From the NCBI GenBank assembly GCA_003254905.1, contig QANU01094673.1, forward strand, positions 27,296 to 91,295: a stretch of DNA of 64,000 nt. The letters run 5' to 3'. Each line of letters starts with the position of its first letter. The stretch's first letter is position 1. Positions 11,201-23,273 of the stretch are shown piece after piece. The translations under genes were made by a program, and so were the position numbers. The notes below the pieces were generated by a model. That model saw only the letters and a list, made by a program, of their open reading frames with translations, made no database searches and was not told the DNA's origin. This stretch comes from Nissolia schottii. Taxonomy: Eukaryota; Streptophyta; Magnoliopsida; Fabales; Fabaceae.

Positions 11201-14200
11201 TATCAAGACTCACACATAACACCAATACTTTTTCCCCACCAGGTGAGAAATATACGTACATCATAGATGTTAGAAAATGTGGCAGTGGGACACACCATGC
11301 ACTTGGAAAATGTTTAAACTAGGATTGACAATTACGGGCACTGGAACTATAAAATAAAAAATACAAAGAAATTGAACTCATCTGCTTCTATAATATGCAA
11401 ACAGCTTCATTATATTGGGATATGATTTCCTGAAATCACTATAAATGTAAGAACAAGATCTATAACTAACTTTAAGTGCAACAACTGTATTTCTATTCTT
11501 TTCCACGGCATAAACTTTTATCTTCCGCCTACTTTCTTTAGCTGCCTGAAGAGAAGATGACAGAAGTCACTCCCAAGAGAATACTCCTAAATCCACATTT
11601 TCCAAAACTGTACAAGACCACACCTGAATAGACATCCGCACGAGAGGTCCACGCCCTGCACCAACAACCACCAATACCTAGCCAGAGGAACAAGAAAATA
11701 ACCGTTAGGGTTGCCACACAACATCCGTGGTCATGTACATCACACACTTAAAAAATCGTTTTACAAAAGAATCAAGATGCTTCTAGAACAAGATGCTAGA
11801 AACAAATCTTACTGTGGTAACCAAAGATGCCTTTTCCTTAGGAACCCTGTCCAGCAATGCTTTACGAATTGCTCTCATATACTAGCATAAAGAAAGCTAT
11901 AGATTAGATTGATAGTTCAAACAAAAGAAACCAAAGCCGCTAGTTTTGATGACCTTGACCACCAGCAAACAAACATAGATACCAAGGCCTCTTTTTTCAA
12001 ATACATTCTAACAAACTAAGATCATGTTTCTAATCCAATGCCTACAAAATAAGAACAAAATGTTACTGGATGCCTTCTACACCTATACTATCTATGACAA
12101 GACGCATCATAAAAGTATAGTTACAAGAATTTTAGTTTTATTAAGCACTACAAACAGCTCAAGTGCTCAACGTAGAGTATGTCAGTTGACCTGCGTATTC
12201 AGATAAATCAACTAGCACTTACTACAGATTCCTAAATTAGGTTTGACGGGCAAGCCAGGGGTTGCAACAGGATATAACAAAAACAAAAAAAATGACAAAT
12301 CCTTAATAGGCTGCCATACCATAGTGTATTTGATTAAGTCATTCTCAGAATTCTCATAGACGAGAGCCTCTGAATAATCCTCAATAGGCTGCAAAAGAAT
12401 TGTAAAATTTCAAATCATATATCTCAAAACTGTTCAGGACATACCACAACACAATGCAATTAAAAAGAAATACGTACTAGTTTCGAGTAAGCTAAACTTC
12501 AATTTTTTAATTTTATCCCAAAAAAGAAACTTCATTATTATTTTTTGATCTAACTTACCAATATCTAAAGTACATTGGATTCCACCTAACTTGTCTTGAG
12601 ATGGGTCGGCCTACTATGGGAGCAAATCTCTCTCCATGCTAGTTTTTTCCATCCACAAGACTCCAATATGAGACTTTGTTTAATGGGAACAAATGATGAA
12701 CCACTTGAACCAACCAAGCATTGGTCTAAAATTTATTATTATAATATTTTGCATCAGATTGGTAAATAATCTTTTACATACATGAAACTAGGTAAATATT
12801 TTTTTGAATTGAACATGTATACTAAATGTGTGGCAACATACACGCGGGTCCTCTTGATGGCTTGGATTGAGGATGCCTTTCACTCTAGGCTCTAGATACT
12901 ACGTTAAGAAAAGGAAAGAGAGAAAGACATGAATAATTATGTGTCTCACCTACACAGCGTAGGCTAGATTATAAAAAGACTCTATAATAAATACAAGGAT
13001 ATTCACAAATATATAATTTCCCTTTTACATACTCTATCATACTCTAATTATATAATTACAGATTCTAACACTAATTAAGATGGAAACTAGAGTTTTTTTT
13101 CCCTCCGACAATCTACTAAAACTAAGTAGAGCAAAGCAGGAAAAAGAATACTAACTTGGAATGGTGAGTGTAAAATATCCCTTGTGTCGAACTGGCATAA
13201 AACACTGAAAGGGTCAAGAATGCAATAGTTGCAAATATGCCTTTCTAGTTGACACGTGTAAATGTTGATACCTCAAAACTTTCTTTCAGAGGAAGAGGTT
13301 CCATCCGTTGGTATAGATGACCAATATAGTCCAAATATGGCCGTAAAGGATGTTTTTCTGAATCTAGAAAAGAAAAAACCCTCATTAAAAACAGAAGATT
13401 CCTAAACATGGAACAAGGACAAAACCAAAATAGATGAAAACAACTCATCCGTGGAGAAACCTAAATGTAGGCTAAATAAAAGAAACTCAAAGGGAGAAAT
13501 TAAGAAAACTTTAAACAAATGACCTTAGATAATGATATTTTACTATTTTAAAAATGAACTTCAGAATTTAAAAGAAAAATCAATATAACAAAAATAGGAA
13601 CTTACCTTCAATGCGAAAAGTAGCAAAATGATCCGATCTACTTGCTTCTTTTCCAGTTATAATGATCTACACATGCCTCGAAATACTCAGTACCATTAGA
13701 ACGAAAAAAGAACTAGTTGACTAACTGGATTTTTTAGGATTGCTAAGGGTGTCCTTCTGTAGAATCAAATAATTGAAAAATTTATTAGCAGATAGGCTTT
13801 AGCTTACAAAGTCTCACAAACAAATAAATGAGACGGGAAAAGAGAAAGGATAAAATTCAATAAATAATGGTGATTGGTGTTAGGTGAAAATAATGACACC
13901 TCTCCCTGGTCCTTGTGATCGGGGAATTTTTCACATTAGGTTGAGGTTCCATGCACTTTGTAATATTGATTTACTGACTCAATATTTAAAGAACAAGAGA
14001 TTCAAATAATTTGTAAGTTTACCTGTATAGAATGGTCAAAGAAATCAGTAATTAACTTCTGCTGACGCCTTGAGAGGTATTTACCATTACCACGAGCCTT
14101 ACTTAAAAACGACTAGCAAAAATTCAATCAAAACCACTATTAAAGAAGTAGCAGCATGTATTTGACAAATACACATTATAAATCACAAGATGTCCTTACA

Positions 14201-14620
14201 TCTGTATGTATTATAGCAGCAATAACAGACTCCCCAAACCAACGATTGAGTGAGTTCTCTGAAGGCAAGGCACCCCTAATACCAAGATCAATGTGCATGT
14301 TTGAGGATTAATAAAGAATTGGTGCAATTAAGGAGAGAAAGTGAGAAATAAATACTAAAATACTCACAAATTATCAAGTACTATGAACAATTGACTATGA
14401 TGCCCACATAGTATACGAAACGAATTCCATGTTTCCCAAGAATCAACCTGAAAATCAAAATTAGAAATGTCACTGAAAATAATAAATAAATAAAATGACA
14501 TAAATTTTCATATATGAAAAAACTTCAATCTTCATGATCTAACAGTTTACCCCTTGACAATTTAATATTCAGAAAAGTTATTATATGTGAAAATCAATAT
14601 ATACATATAGAGAGAGAGAG

Positions 14621-14658
<38 letters not shown>

Positions 14659-15319
14659 AAGTAGATAGACAGATAGATAAACAAACTAAACCTTTTCCCA
14701 CTATGGGAGGTTGGCTACATGGATCAGACCTGTCAAGGCTCATATTAACCTCTAAATCCTTAGTGTCATGTCTTGTTGAACATGAATACATGATTAAAAA
14801 AAAATCTCTCACTGTTCAGCAGTTCTGATTTTACAACAAGTTTTATTTCATTGAGAAGCCAACGGTATCATGAAGAACAAAAATAATTGGGACAAAAATA
14901 CCAAATAGTTCACATTGAATAAGAACCATGTTTTGCAAGCAAGAGTGTGAAAGAAATAAGATAAAGACAATATATATAAATCCACCCTAGTTATACTCAC
15001 CAAAGTAGCAGAGCTAGCACTAGAGTCATCATCAGGATTTCCCAATGGAATCCTAAGCCACAACTTTATTGCAAAGAAAAGAAGTATAAGAATGGTGAAG
15101 TGACATTCATGAAGGATAGGGAATCAATCATAAAACTTGAAGATAGGTTGGCACCTTCATGTTCTCTTGGTTCTGTAAGATTTGATGAACACACCTAGCA
15201 TAGTTAAAACAGGAAGCCCCCTTAGGAGCTGGAAGAAGACAAGCCTGCAGCATATTATTTAAAAGTCAGAAAGACATATGCAGCTCACCAGAAATAAAGG
15301 ATACATGTTGAAGTGTGAC

Positions 15320-15357
<38 letters not shown>

Positions 15358-17994
15358 TATGTATGTATGTATGTTTATGTATGTATGTATGTATGTATGT
15401 ATGTATGTGTATATATGTGTGTGTGTGTGTGTGTGTGTATGTATATAAATATGTGTGTGTAGATGTGTGTGTGTGTGTGTGTCTACATATATAAAAGTCA
15501 GATCACGCGATACACAAGGTAACTCTTGAACAGTACATAGTACATGTACCTTAACTACAATGTCAAAATACCAAAGAGAAACTAAACTATAACAGTCAAA
15601 TGGTAGTGGTTCTTTAAATTTCAATATGAATTTGATGGGGATAACTCATAGGGATTATTAATTTAAAGAATATGTATTTGCAGAATTTATCATTTCTCAA
15701 CAAGTTCCACACCAATATTTCGGTAGCTTAAACTGAATATAAATTTCCTTAGATCAAGTTCCTAATCCAAAATACTCTTGAAACCATTTCACTTCAAATT
15801 TTCTATTTATACAAAGAATATATGTATCGCACCAAATTAGAGCCGTAAAAGCAAGGCAAGAAAACCAAATGCTTTCTTCCCTGTTAGTACAAGTTCAAGG
15901 GTTCATAATTTGAGCATAATAAAAGCAATATTTTTCAAATTGAAGAAATAAATATATGTAAAACCACTCATTCCACTAAGTAATTAAAACAAAGAAAAGT
16001 AGGGATCCAATTTTTAAATTTACTGCATTTTGGTTATACCAAAGCACACCTTTACAGTGAGATAAGAGGCCCAAGCAATTTCTTGTTTGAGAACAATTTC
16101 AGAATCTTTCCTAACAGCTTCATCTTCTGAATCCAGGTCTATCCATGAGCTAATTTTCCCTGAATGTATGCAGCATATATCGATGAAGCAATTAAAATAA
16201 TAATACTTACAAAACTAATCATGATCACTAAAGGAAGTCATTAAAAAACATAACAGTTCAAATTGAAGCAAAAAAAGGTGGCCATTTTCATGTAACAAGG
16301 AACAGTACCAGTAACTTTCAAGATAAAAGCAAAATAATCATTTTGACATTTAATTATGAACTTATGATGAATGTAGTTTCATTTGCGGGAGTGATTGTTC
16401 CATTTTCTCCTAAGTGGGGGAGGAGGCTTATGGCAAGGATCTGTATTTGTGTAACTCACACCAATGGACCAAAGAAAAATTATAAAAAATAAACAAAGGA
16501 AATTTGCGGTGCACGAAGCAAAATTTTTAATCAAAAAATGCCCTCAAAAAATGATGACGTCTTTGATCAACTCAAATTTCGAAGTAAGGCCTGACTGCAC
16601 CACACAAGGTTAATTAAGAACCAAGAGAACTTTACAGCCAACAGTATAACAGCTGTTTTTCTTCTGTAGCTCCCATGTTCTCTGGGATTTCAGGGAGTCC
16701 ATCCTCCTGCTAGAGAGTTGGTAAGCAAATGTATTGATCCGGAACACGTTTATATATTTATTTAACAAACAAAAGAATATAGGAAATAAATAAGAGAATA
16801 CAATGATCGCATATACAAAGCAACTTCCCACAAAACACCATAAACATAGCAACATTGCAACATCTATCCCAACCAAAAGGAGTAAACCACATCACATAAC
16901 AATGCCCCCAAGTAACCAGTTATCCCAGAGACCACAAGACAAAAGTTATTTGTGGCAGAGAACCCAAAACACATTGATATCAATGTATCAATAAAGTCAA
17001 ATATTAAGAGATGAAACCATCAAGAAGTAGCAACTTTAAAGGAAAAATCTAAATTCGTGCTAAAAATTTGAAAAGGAAAAGCAAATCATAATAGTAAAAA
17101 GTAACGCATACCCACTACATGCTCATTCCAGTCACATGCTTTCACCTTCATGTCTGGATCAGTATATCGTATATGTTCAGGAAAAGGATGCTTCTTCGCT
17201 ATGCTTGGCCGATAAACAGGATGCATCTGAATCGGACCATAATATCATTTAAGTTAAACAAGTTTTAAGAAACAGATGATGTTATAACAATTTCAACAGT
17301 TGAAGAATAGATCTTATAAGCCGAAGGAATTGCCTAAGATGTAATTAACATCTTCACATGAAGTGAGACCATATATTGAAACAGTTTCACTAGAAAAGCA
17401 TTACAGAAACATGATTGCTGATTGACCACCCGAATGATGAGGAAAAGCAAAACACAACTAGTTATTTTTTTCTTCTTCATAAAACAGATACTTCAAATTA
17501 ATAACAAAGATGTTATGCATAAAGATTCGAATTCCAGATTCACTCTACTATAATCTCATTCATCACAGACTTCACCGCTTCTTAATCTAAAAGCAACAAC
17601 ATTCTTGCGGTTCTTGCGTTAATTTGATGAAATATGAGCGAAAAGACTAAAAAAATAACGCACTCATTGTACAGAGCACACAACACTGAAGCCGATGCAC
17701 ATACTTGATAGGCACAAAAAATCACAATCAAGAATTCTGATAAACGAAAACATGCATATTTTACTACGACGGTTCTTTCAACTTAACAATCCCTAACTTC
17801 ATCAAGCCATTTCAGATTGAAAAATGTTGCGAAAGAGAGGGTGGAAAACTAACCAGAGAAGCAACAACGAAATCGAATCCTCCACGAGCAAGATGGGTTG
17901 CGAGGACATCTGGCATGTAGAGTTCGAACTTTATCAACTCCATGCCACAATACCGAGCATTGCTAGAATCTCCGTCCCTTTCCCCGAGAGGCAT
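8288..17994 (-). CDS. PRMT5: Protein arginine methyltransferase 5-like, divergent full-length paralogue (23 exons)
   Basis: Type II arginine methyltransferase family: a TIM-barrel N-terminus, then a SAM-binding Rossmann fold and beta barrel. Canonical PRMT5 makes symmetric dimethylarginine on histones and Sm proteins. Exons (high to low): 17854-17994, 17112-17226, 16050-16159, 15155-15244, 15001-15063, 14368-14447, 14200-14275, 14023-14112, 13606-13666, 13272-13363, 13156-13191, 12320-12388, 11813-11881, 11624-11677, 11471-11545, 10925-11017, 10741-10844, 10074-10122, 9911-9997, 9626-9731, 9246-9333, 8473-8566, 8288-8371. They sum to 1926 bases (641 aa, near Arabidopsis PRMT5's length), all phases agree and introns are GT-AG. 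Seen: GAGRGP (370-375), YAVEKN (394-399), [15 protein letters not shown] with both catalytic Glu (441, 450), [10 protein letters not shown] (Trp583), and C-terminal NGRSYWVSL. Odd: the conserved Phe of the YExFExD motif (human F327) is Ser332, and exon 2 diverges strongly. Start: a GTG lies two codons upstream, but ATG 17994 begins the family's MPLGER. Confidence 0.93.
8880..9015. mobile_element. Short MITE in a PRMT5 intron
   Basis: Imperfect inverted repeat: CACAATAAAAGTGAGTC at about 8903 against GACTCACTTTTATTGAGTGT near 8967, with AAATTTAACGTA/ATGTTAAATTT outside. It lies in the intron between exons 21 and 22 of the PRMT5-like gene. Related words (CTCACAATAAAAGTGAG) occur near 55626. Confidence 0.5.
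14608..14680. repeat. (GA)n(GATA)n microsatellite
   Basis: An AG run followed by GATA units and degenerate GATAGACA units, in the PRMT5-like intron between exons 5 and 6. Confidence 0.95.
15321..15487. repeat. Compound microsatellite (TA)n (TATG)n (GT)n
   Basis: Runs of TA, then GTAT/GTTT units, then GT dinucleotides, within the small-exon part of the PRMT5-like gene just left of exon 4's partner intron. The open frame across it (His/Thr/Tyr repeats) is an artefact. Confidence 0.95.
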
Positions 17995-18170
17995 TTTCAC
18001 CAGCCTTCAGTTGCAGAACAGGGAATCCGAATCAACACTTCAGAAAGAACAACAGAGAAGAAAGATCGAGAGGAGAAGAGTGATAGTATCAGAGAGAGAG
18101 AAGAAGAAGAAGAAGACGATGAAGAGAGAGAAAGTCGATTGTGAAAATGATTACTCGGAGGAAGGAACTG

Positions 18171-18179
18171 CTATTTATA
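18171..18179 (-). promoter_or_regulatory. TATA box of the complete PRMT5-like gene
   Basis: The minus strand reads TATAAATAG about 180 bases upstream of the ATG at 17994. The 5' leader between them is purine-rich on the plus strand (GA/GAAGAA runs at 18040-18130), so it is CT-rich in the transcript. The block is homologous to 1736-1990. Confidence 0.55.
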
Positions 18180-18180
18180 C

Positions 18181-18856
18181 AATTTGATTTTACGGTGAGT
18201 TATAACGGCAGAAACTAACTCTAACCACTTGTTAACTGAACAGGCCAACTAAAGTCATAACCCAAACGCAACGTTCAAATTTGCAGAACGTTCCCGGGGC
18301 TTGCAAGCTGAATACGTTCCCGTTACGGTTACAACCACTTACGACTTACCAGCTCATCTTTCACTTGGTTAAGCTTATTATTCCATTTTTTTTTTTCGTT
18401 TTTGTGGGTTAGTTTTAAAAAAATAAAGGAAGGAAAGAAATTGGAGTACTACTGTCTTCAACTTCATCACAGCACTCCAAAAACGCAACCCTAGCAGCCG
18501 CCCCACTTCATCGCCCCTGCGTCCTCCTCTCCCAAGTCCTCCTCTATCGTTGCTTTCTTCTCCAACCCCCCCAATCTCCGTCGTGGGTTGTCCATCCCGA
18601 CCTTGCTTTCCGAAATCGTGGTCGTCCCCTTTTCTTCTCCGAATTGGCTGTAATGTGAGTGATTGTACATTGTATAAGGTGGTTTGTAGGATTGGCTGTG
18701 AGTGATGTGAGTGATTTTGGTGGTGTGAGTATTTATAAAGGATTAGATGTGATGTGGGTGATGTTGGTGGTGTATACTGTGAAATGAACTTCAGATTTAA
18801 GAATTGTATTGAAAAATTAATGTGTATCATAGTATTGATATATTAATGTTTATTGG
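18181..18856. other. GC-richer intergenic segment upstream of PRMT5-like gene
   Basis: 18470-18640 is C-rich and T-rich, unlike the AT-rich surroundings, and might be a captured gene or UTR fragment. I recognise no protein in either strand. Confidence 0.3.
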
Positions 18857-19085
18857 AACAAAAATGCTACATATACACCTAATTTTATATACTCATATAT
18901 ACACCATTAATAATGCACAAACTTTATTCTTATGAGTGCACAAACATTACAAACTTATAGATGGTATTCTCAATTATACTTAATTAAGTGCATAAACATT
19001 ACACACATTAAAACATAAACTTTATGTATATAAGTATAGGGTATATGTATGGTATATATTTTTTGTATACGTGTAGCATAACTAT
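18857..19085 (+). mobile_element. MITE family B, copy 1
   Basis: About 229 bp with ends AATGCTACATATACACC and GTATACGTGTAGCAT (inverted). Internal words are TGCACAAACTTTATTC and ATTATACTTAATTAAGTGC. Two more copies are at 19808-20038 (inverted) and 20540-20768. Confidence 0.8.
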
Positions 19086-19201
19086 TATTGGAATGTGGTG
19101 TGCGTGAATGTATATTGAAAAATGACAGTAAACCACATATTATGTATTAAATACAATACAGAAAGTAAATCGAATGGTATTAAAGTTGACGAGAATGAGA
19201 A

Positions 19202-19206
<5 letters not shown>

Positions 19207-19236
<30 letters not shown>
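19207..19236. repeat. (TA)n microsatellite
   Basis: An uninterrupted TA run between two MITEs. Confidence 0.9.
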
Positions 19237-19239
<3 letters not shown>

Positions 19240-19289
19240 TTAATTGGTGGTGATGATAACCCATTAATGGAAGAAGGAGGACATGAGTG

Positions 19290-19797
19290 TTAAGAGTTTA
19301 TGATTTTATTACATAAAACGAGTTAACATTTATGTAAATTCTTTTTTAGTAAACTCGTACGAGTTTAAGTAAACTCTCGATTTTACTAACGAGTTTACGA
19401 ATTAAAATCTACTTACGAGTTTATGAGTTTAGCTCAAAATATACAAATTTTGTAACTTTGTTAATACTTACTTAACTTTGTTTATATCAGATAATGTATA
19501 TTGAGTTTATTTTGTTAATTTCATATATTTATCATAATTGAGTTATGTTTTATTGAACTATAAAATAATACATCAACTGAATAAAGTATGACATAACCAC
19601 TAAGTGTCATGCATTTATTAATTTAGTTTAAAGTTAACATTATTCAATTTCAATTATAAATACAATATTTAATCAAGTTTAATTCCTAATTATATTGTTT
19701 ATAACATATTTTTTTTACGTATGTAAACTCATACGAATTTACGATCCGATTTTGCTGAGACTTCACGAGTTTATTTAAACTCTCAAGTTTGATAACC
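19290..19797 (-). mobile_element. MITE family A, copy 2
   Basis: Reverse complement of the element at 6441-6990. It shares the terminal TAAACTCGTACGAGTTTAAG motifs and the internal words AAGTGTCATGCATT and CATAATTGAGTTATGTTTTA. It abuts MITE B copies. Confidence 0.75.
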
Positions 19798-19807
19798 TTA
19801 AATAAAG

Positions 19808-20038
19808 AGTTCTGCTACACATACACCAAAAATCATACACCATACATACACCTCGTACTTATATACATAAAGTTTGTGTTTTAACACATGTAATGTTTGT
19901 GCACTTAATTAAGTATAGTTGAGAGTATCATTTACAAGTTTTTAATGTTTGTGCACTCGTAAGAATAAAGTTTGTACATTATTAATGGTGTATGTATGAA
20001 TGCATGAAATTGGGTGTACATGTAACATTTTTGTTTAT
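19808..20038 (-). mobile_element. MITE family B, copy 2 (inverted)
   Basis: Reverse-complement relative of 18857-19085. It starts CTGCTACACATACACC and ends TGTACATGTAACATTTTTG, with internal GCACTTAATTAAGTATAG. Confidence 0.8.
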
Positions 20039-20039
20039 T

Positions 20040-20350
20040 TAAATCATGAAATGAACAAGTAAGCTAATAATTAGGGCAAGTCTCATCCCAACGATAAGAA
20101 AGCTAATGGACCTTCCATTTACACTATCATTTGAGTTCCTTGCAACCATATCATGAGTCTATTGCAACCGTTTGTGCTTTCTGAAATGAATTTTAATGTG
20201 GAACTGGTGGAGCTTCTTCATGGGCTTGATTGAATCCGTTGTTGTCGTTGTTAATATTGTGTGCGTTTTTCTCCGGAATGTAATCGAAGCACTCTCTGCT
20301 TCTTGGCGATTCCGATATGGTCTAAACGTTGCATCACTGAATCCGTTTAC
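20040..20350 (-). other. Possible C-terminal coding fragment, unidentified
   Basis: On the minus strand 20206-20325 is open. It reads SPRSRECFDYIPEKNA and ends EEAPPVPH before a TAA at about 20204. It has an acidic, Asn-rich composition typical of a soluble plant protein tail. I do not recognise the family, and no upstream exons were found. It could be a captured gene fragment or chance. Confidence 0.25.
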
Positions 20351-20539
20351 TTGGAGTTGACAATCTTCTTAAGTTTTATATAAAGTCATTGTTGATTATA
20401 AGAATGCTGGATAGATGTGTCTAAAAAAATTGCTTGTTATGAAAATAATTTTAGTCATATACAGACACTTTGTTTTTGTCGAGAATGCACGTCATGACTA
20501 TGCAAAGCATGAGTCTCGAGGCACCCCATCTATTTAAAC

Positions 20540-20768
20540 AAAAATGTTACATATACACCTAATTTTATACACTCATACATACACCATTACTAATGCACAA
20601 ACTTTATTCTCATGAATGCACAAACATTACAAACTTATAGATGATATTCTCAATTATACTTAATTAAGTACACAAACATTATAGATATTAAAACATAAAT
20701 ATTATGTATATAAATATAAGATATACGTATGGTGTATATTTTTTTGGTGTACGTGTAACAGAACTCCT
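20540..20768 (+). mobile_element. MITE family B, copy 3
   Basis: Same orientation as copy 1. It starts AATGTTACATATACACC and ends GGTGTACGTGTAACAG. All three copies differ by scattered substitutions, so they are not recent duplicates of each other. Confidence 0.8.
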
Positions 20769-20769
20769 T

Positions 20770-22754
20770 TTTAAAATATTGTTTTTTTGCATGTAGATCA
20801 CTTTGTTGTACACGCTGATGTGGACTAGACAATTCAATGCATTAGTGTGGATGTAATTAAAGTGGTCATTGACTAGACCATGGTGGTGTGAGTTTCTAAT
20901 GTCCTGCCCACAATCCATTTCTCTCTTTCCTTTGGCACCTTTTTTTTATTGTTTTTCCTTTCCAAAAGATCGTACAAATGACAATTCATGCAGGGCCATT
21001 ATGTATCCATAGGAGCCTATGTGATGCAGTGGTGGTATCAGCTATAGCCTATATGGAGTAAGAAACACAGATAAAGCACAAAGTAAAAAAGCATTGGTAA
21101 ATTTACAAAGGTAATTGAGTAATGACATGTAATTAGTTTCATTTTAATTTGTAATAGTTAGATTTGATGTGAAATTAATATAGTTAATTAATGTAAAATA
21201 GGAATTTATTAGGAATGCAATTTAAATTTTAGGAATTTATTCCAAATTCAATGTAAAAAAAAATTACACAAAAATGAAAATTATTAATTCATTTTGACCA
21301 ATTTTTTTTCCATTAGAAATGTTGGAAATACAGGGGGGTCTTCAAGAGTTGCATACGTTCACGTGTTGGAACCTACAATACGTGTATTCGTGCAAAAAAA
21401 TTTAAAAACTGATGAGATTGACATTTGTGATAATGTGTACGACGCTTTTGGCAGGTAAGTAATAAGTATGATGTGGATTTGGTCTTGGACAAGAATCCAA
21501 TATCTTTAATAATACTTTGTTTAAAATAACACAAAAATACTGATAAAAAATTACACATGCATGAGAATTGAAAAAAAGAAAAACATAATAGTAAACATTG
21601 TGAAATTATAGAACAAATAGATAAACATTTTTAGAGACTATTAAAAGATGAAAAATTGACATGAGAAAATGTAAGAAGTTTGTAATCAAGGAATTAAAAA
21701 ACGAGTCTAAGCAACGAGTCTCAAGCCCAAGGGTACAGTAGCTATGAAACAGTAACACAGGAGTATAAGGAAAAAATTGGAAGAACAGAGTAGTCCCAAA
21801 GGTCGACTATGAAAAACAGAGCAAGCACCTCAAGCACAGAGAGATCACGCCTCTCGATCACCAACCCCCGTGGCCTCCCCGACGAGCTCACCCGGCGGGA
21901 ATAAAGGACCACGGCATGCAGTTGCGCTCCTGACGTCGCGGTTTGCCGTGCCATTCACCTGCAGAATCGCAGGTTAGAAATGGAAGCAGAGATGAGTAGA
22001 GAAGTTCAGAGAAGAAGAAGAATTGACTTACTACACTCATAAGCTTCCCAATGAAGTAATCGTGCAAATATGAATTGCGCCTTCTCTCCCTCTTGCTCCT
22101 GCATTGGCCTAGGTCCTGTGGATCCGTTGCCACATGCCCATTCTCTCTAACTTTTTTCCCCTTTCAAATTGTTTGCCGTTGTTTGTTGATCGTGGTTGTT
22201 GCATTGACCAGTTTGCCCTTGTTAGTCCTTGCTATTTGTTGCAGAAAATCCATTTCATTCATATAATAATATGAATTTTCAAAGAAATAATGTCAAAAAA
22301 AAATGTTGTATGTTGTATTAACGTGTTAATGTATGAAACAATAAATAGAAGAGAAAAAAAAAAAACCGTTACAATACAAATATGATATGGTTTGTCTGAT
22401 TTGACATATTGAAGGCTGACAAAATGTCTTGCGTGTGTTGTCTTCTCTGTGAATATTAAGTGTAAATGTGACAAAAATATTTTAATACAATTGTGTAATG
22501 TGCAAATCACATGTTATTGTGAAACATGGGTTATATATTCCATGAGTGGAGCATGGCTTATCAAAATCTCGATGGATGCATTTTTAAAAAATAGATATGC
22601 TTATATTTGGCATGCATCTTACCCTTAGTTGGAGCTGTTGTTAAATGCATCACACCCTTTGGGATACTGAAGGGCATAACATTTTTTATATGAAAATATT
22701 TCTGGAATTGTCATAAAAAGACTCGTTCTTTACACATTCTACTGGGAGGTTGGA
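20770..22754. other. Intergenic DNA up to the assembly gap
   Basis: Mostly AT-rich. A GC-richer block at 21790-22150 has open frames on the minus strand that match nothing I know. No gene is called. Confidence 0.4.
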
Positions 22755-23273
22755 NNNNNNNNNNNNNNNNNNNNNNNNNNNNNNNNNNNNNNNNNNNNNN
22801 NNNNNNNNNNNNNNNNNNNNNNNNNNNNNNNNNNNNNNNNNNNNNNNNNNNNNNNNNNNNNNNNNNNNNNNNNNNNNNNNNNNNNNNNNNNNNNNNNNNN
22901 NNNNNNNNNNNNNNNNNNNNNNNNNNNNNNNNNNNNNNNNNNNNNNNNNNNNNNNNNNNNNNNNNNNNNNNNNNNNNNNNNNNNNNNNNNNNNNNNNNNN
23001 NNNNNNNNNNNNNNNNNNNNNNNNNNNNNNNNNNNNNNNNNNNNNNNNNNNNNNNNNNNNNNNNNNNNNNNNNNNNNNNNNNNNNNNNNNNNNNNNNNNN
23101 NNNNNNNNNNNNNNNNNNNNNNNNNNNNNNNNNNNNNNNNNNNNNNNNNNNNNNNNNNNNNNNNNNNNNNNNNNNNNNNNNNNNNNNNNNNNNNNNNNNN
23201 NNNNNNNNNNNNNNNNNNNNNNNNNNNNNNNNNNNNNNNNNNNNNNNNNNNNNNNNNNNNNNNNNNNNNNNNN
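22755..23273. other. Assembly gap
   Basis: A run of 519 N. Any open frame drawn across it is meaningless. Confidence 0.99.

Noticed and set aside
15259-15624. 121-codon minus-strand open frame
   Set aside because: It is translated from the compound microsatellite (His/Thr/Tyr/Ile runs) inside the PRMT5-like gene.
17824-18187. Plus-strand open frames over PRMT5 exon 1 and leader
   Set aside because: They are shadows of the minus-strand exon 1 and its CT-rich 5' leader.
18378-18830. 150-codon minus-strand open frame upstream of PRMT5
   Set aside because: Gly/Arg-rich then His/Thr-rich low complexity, with no family match; possibly a captured UTR but not a supported gene.
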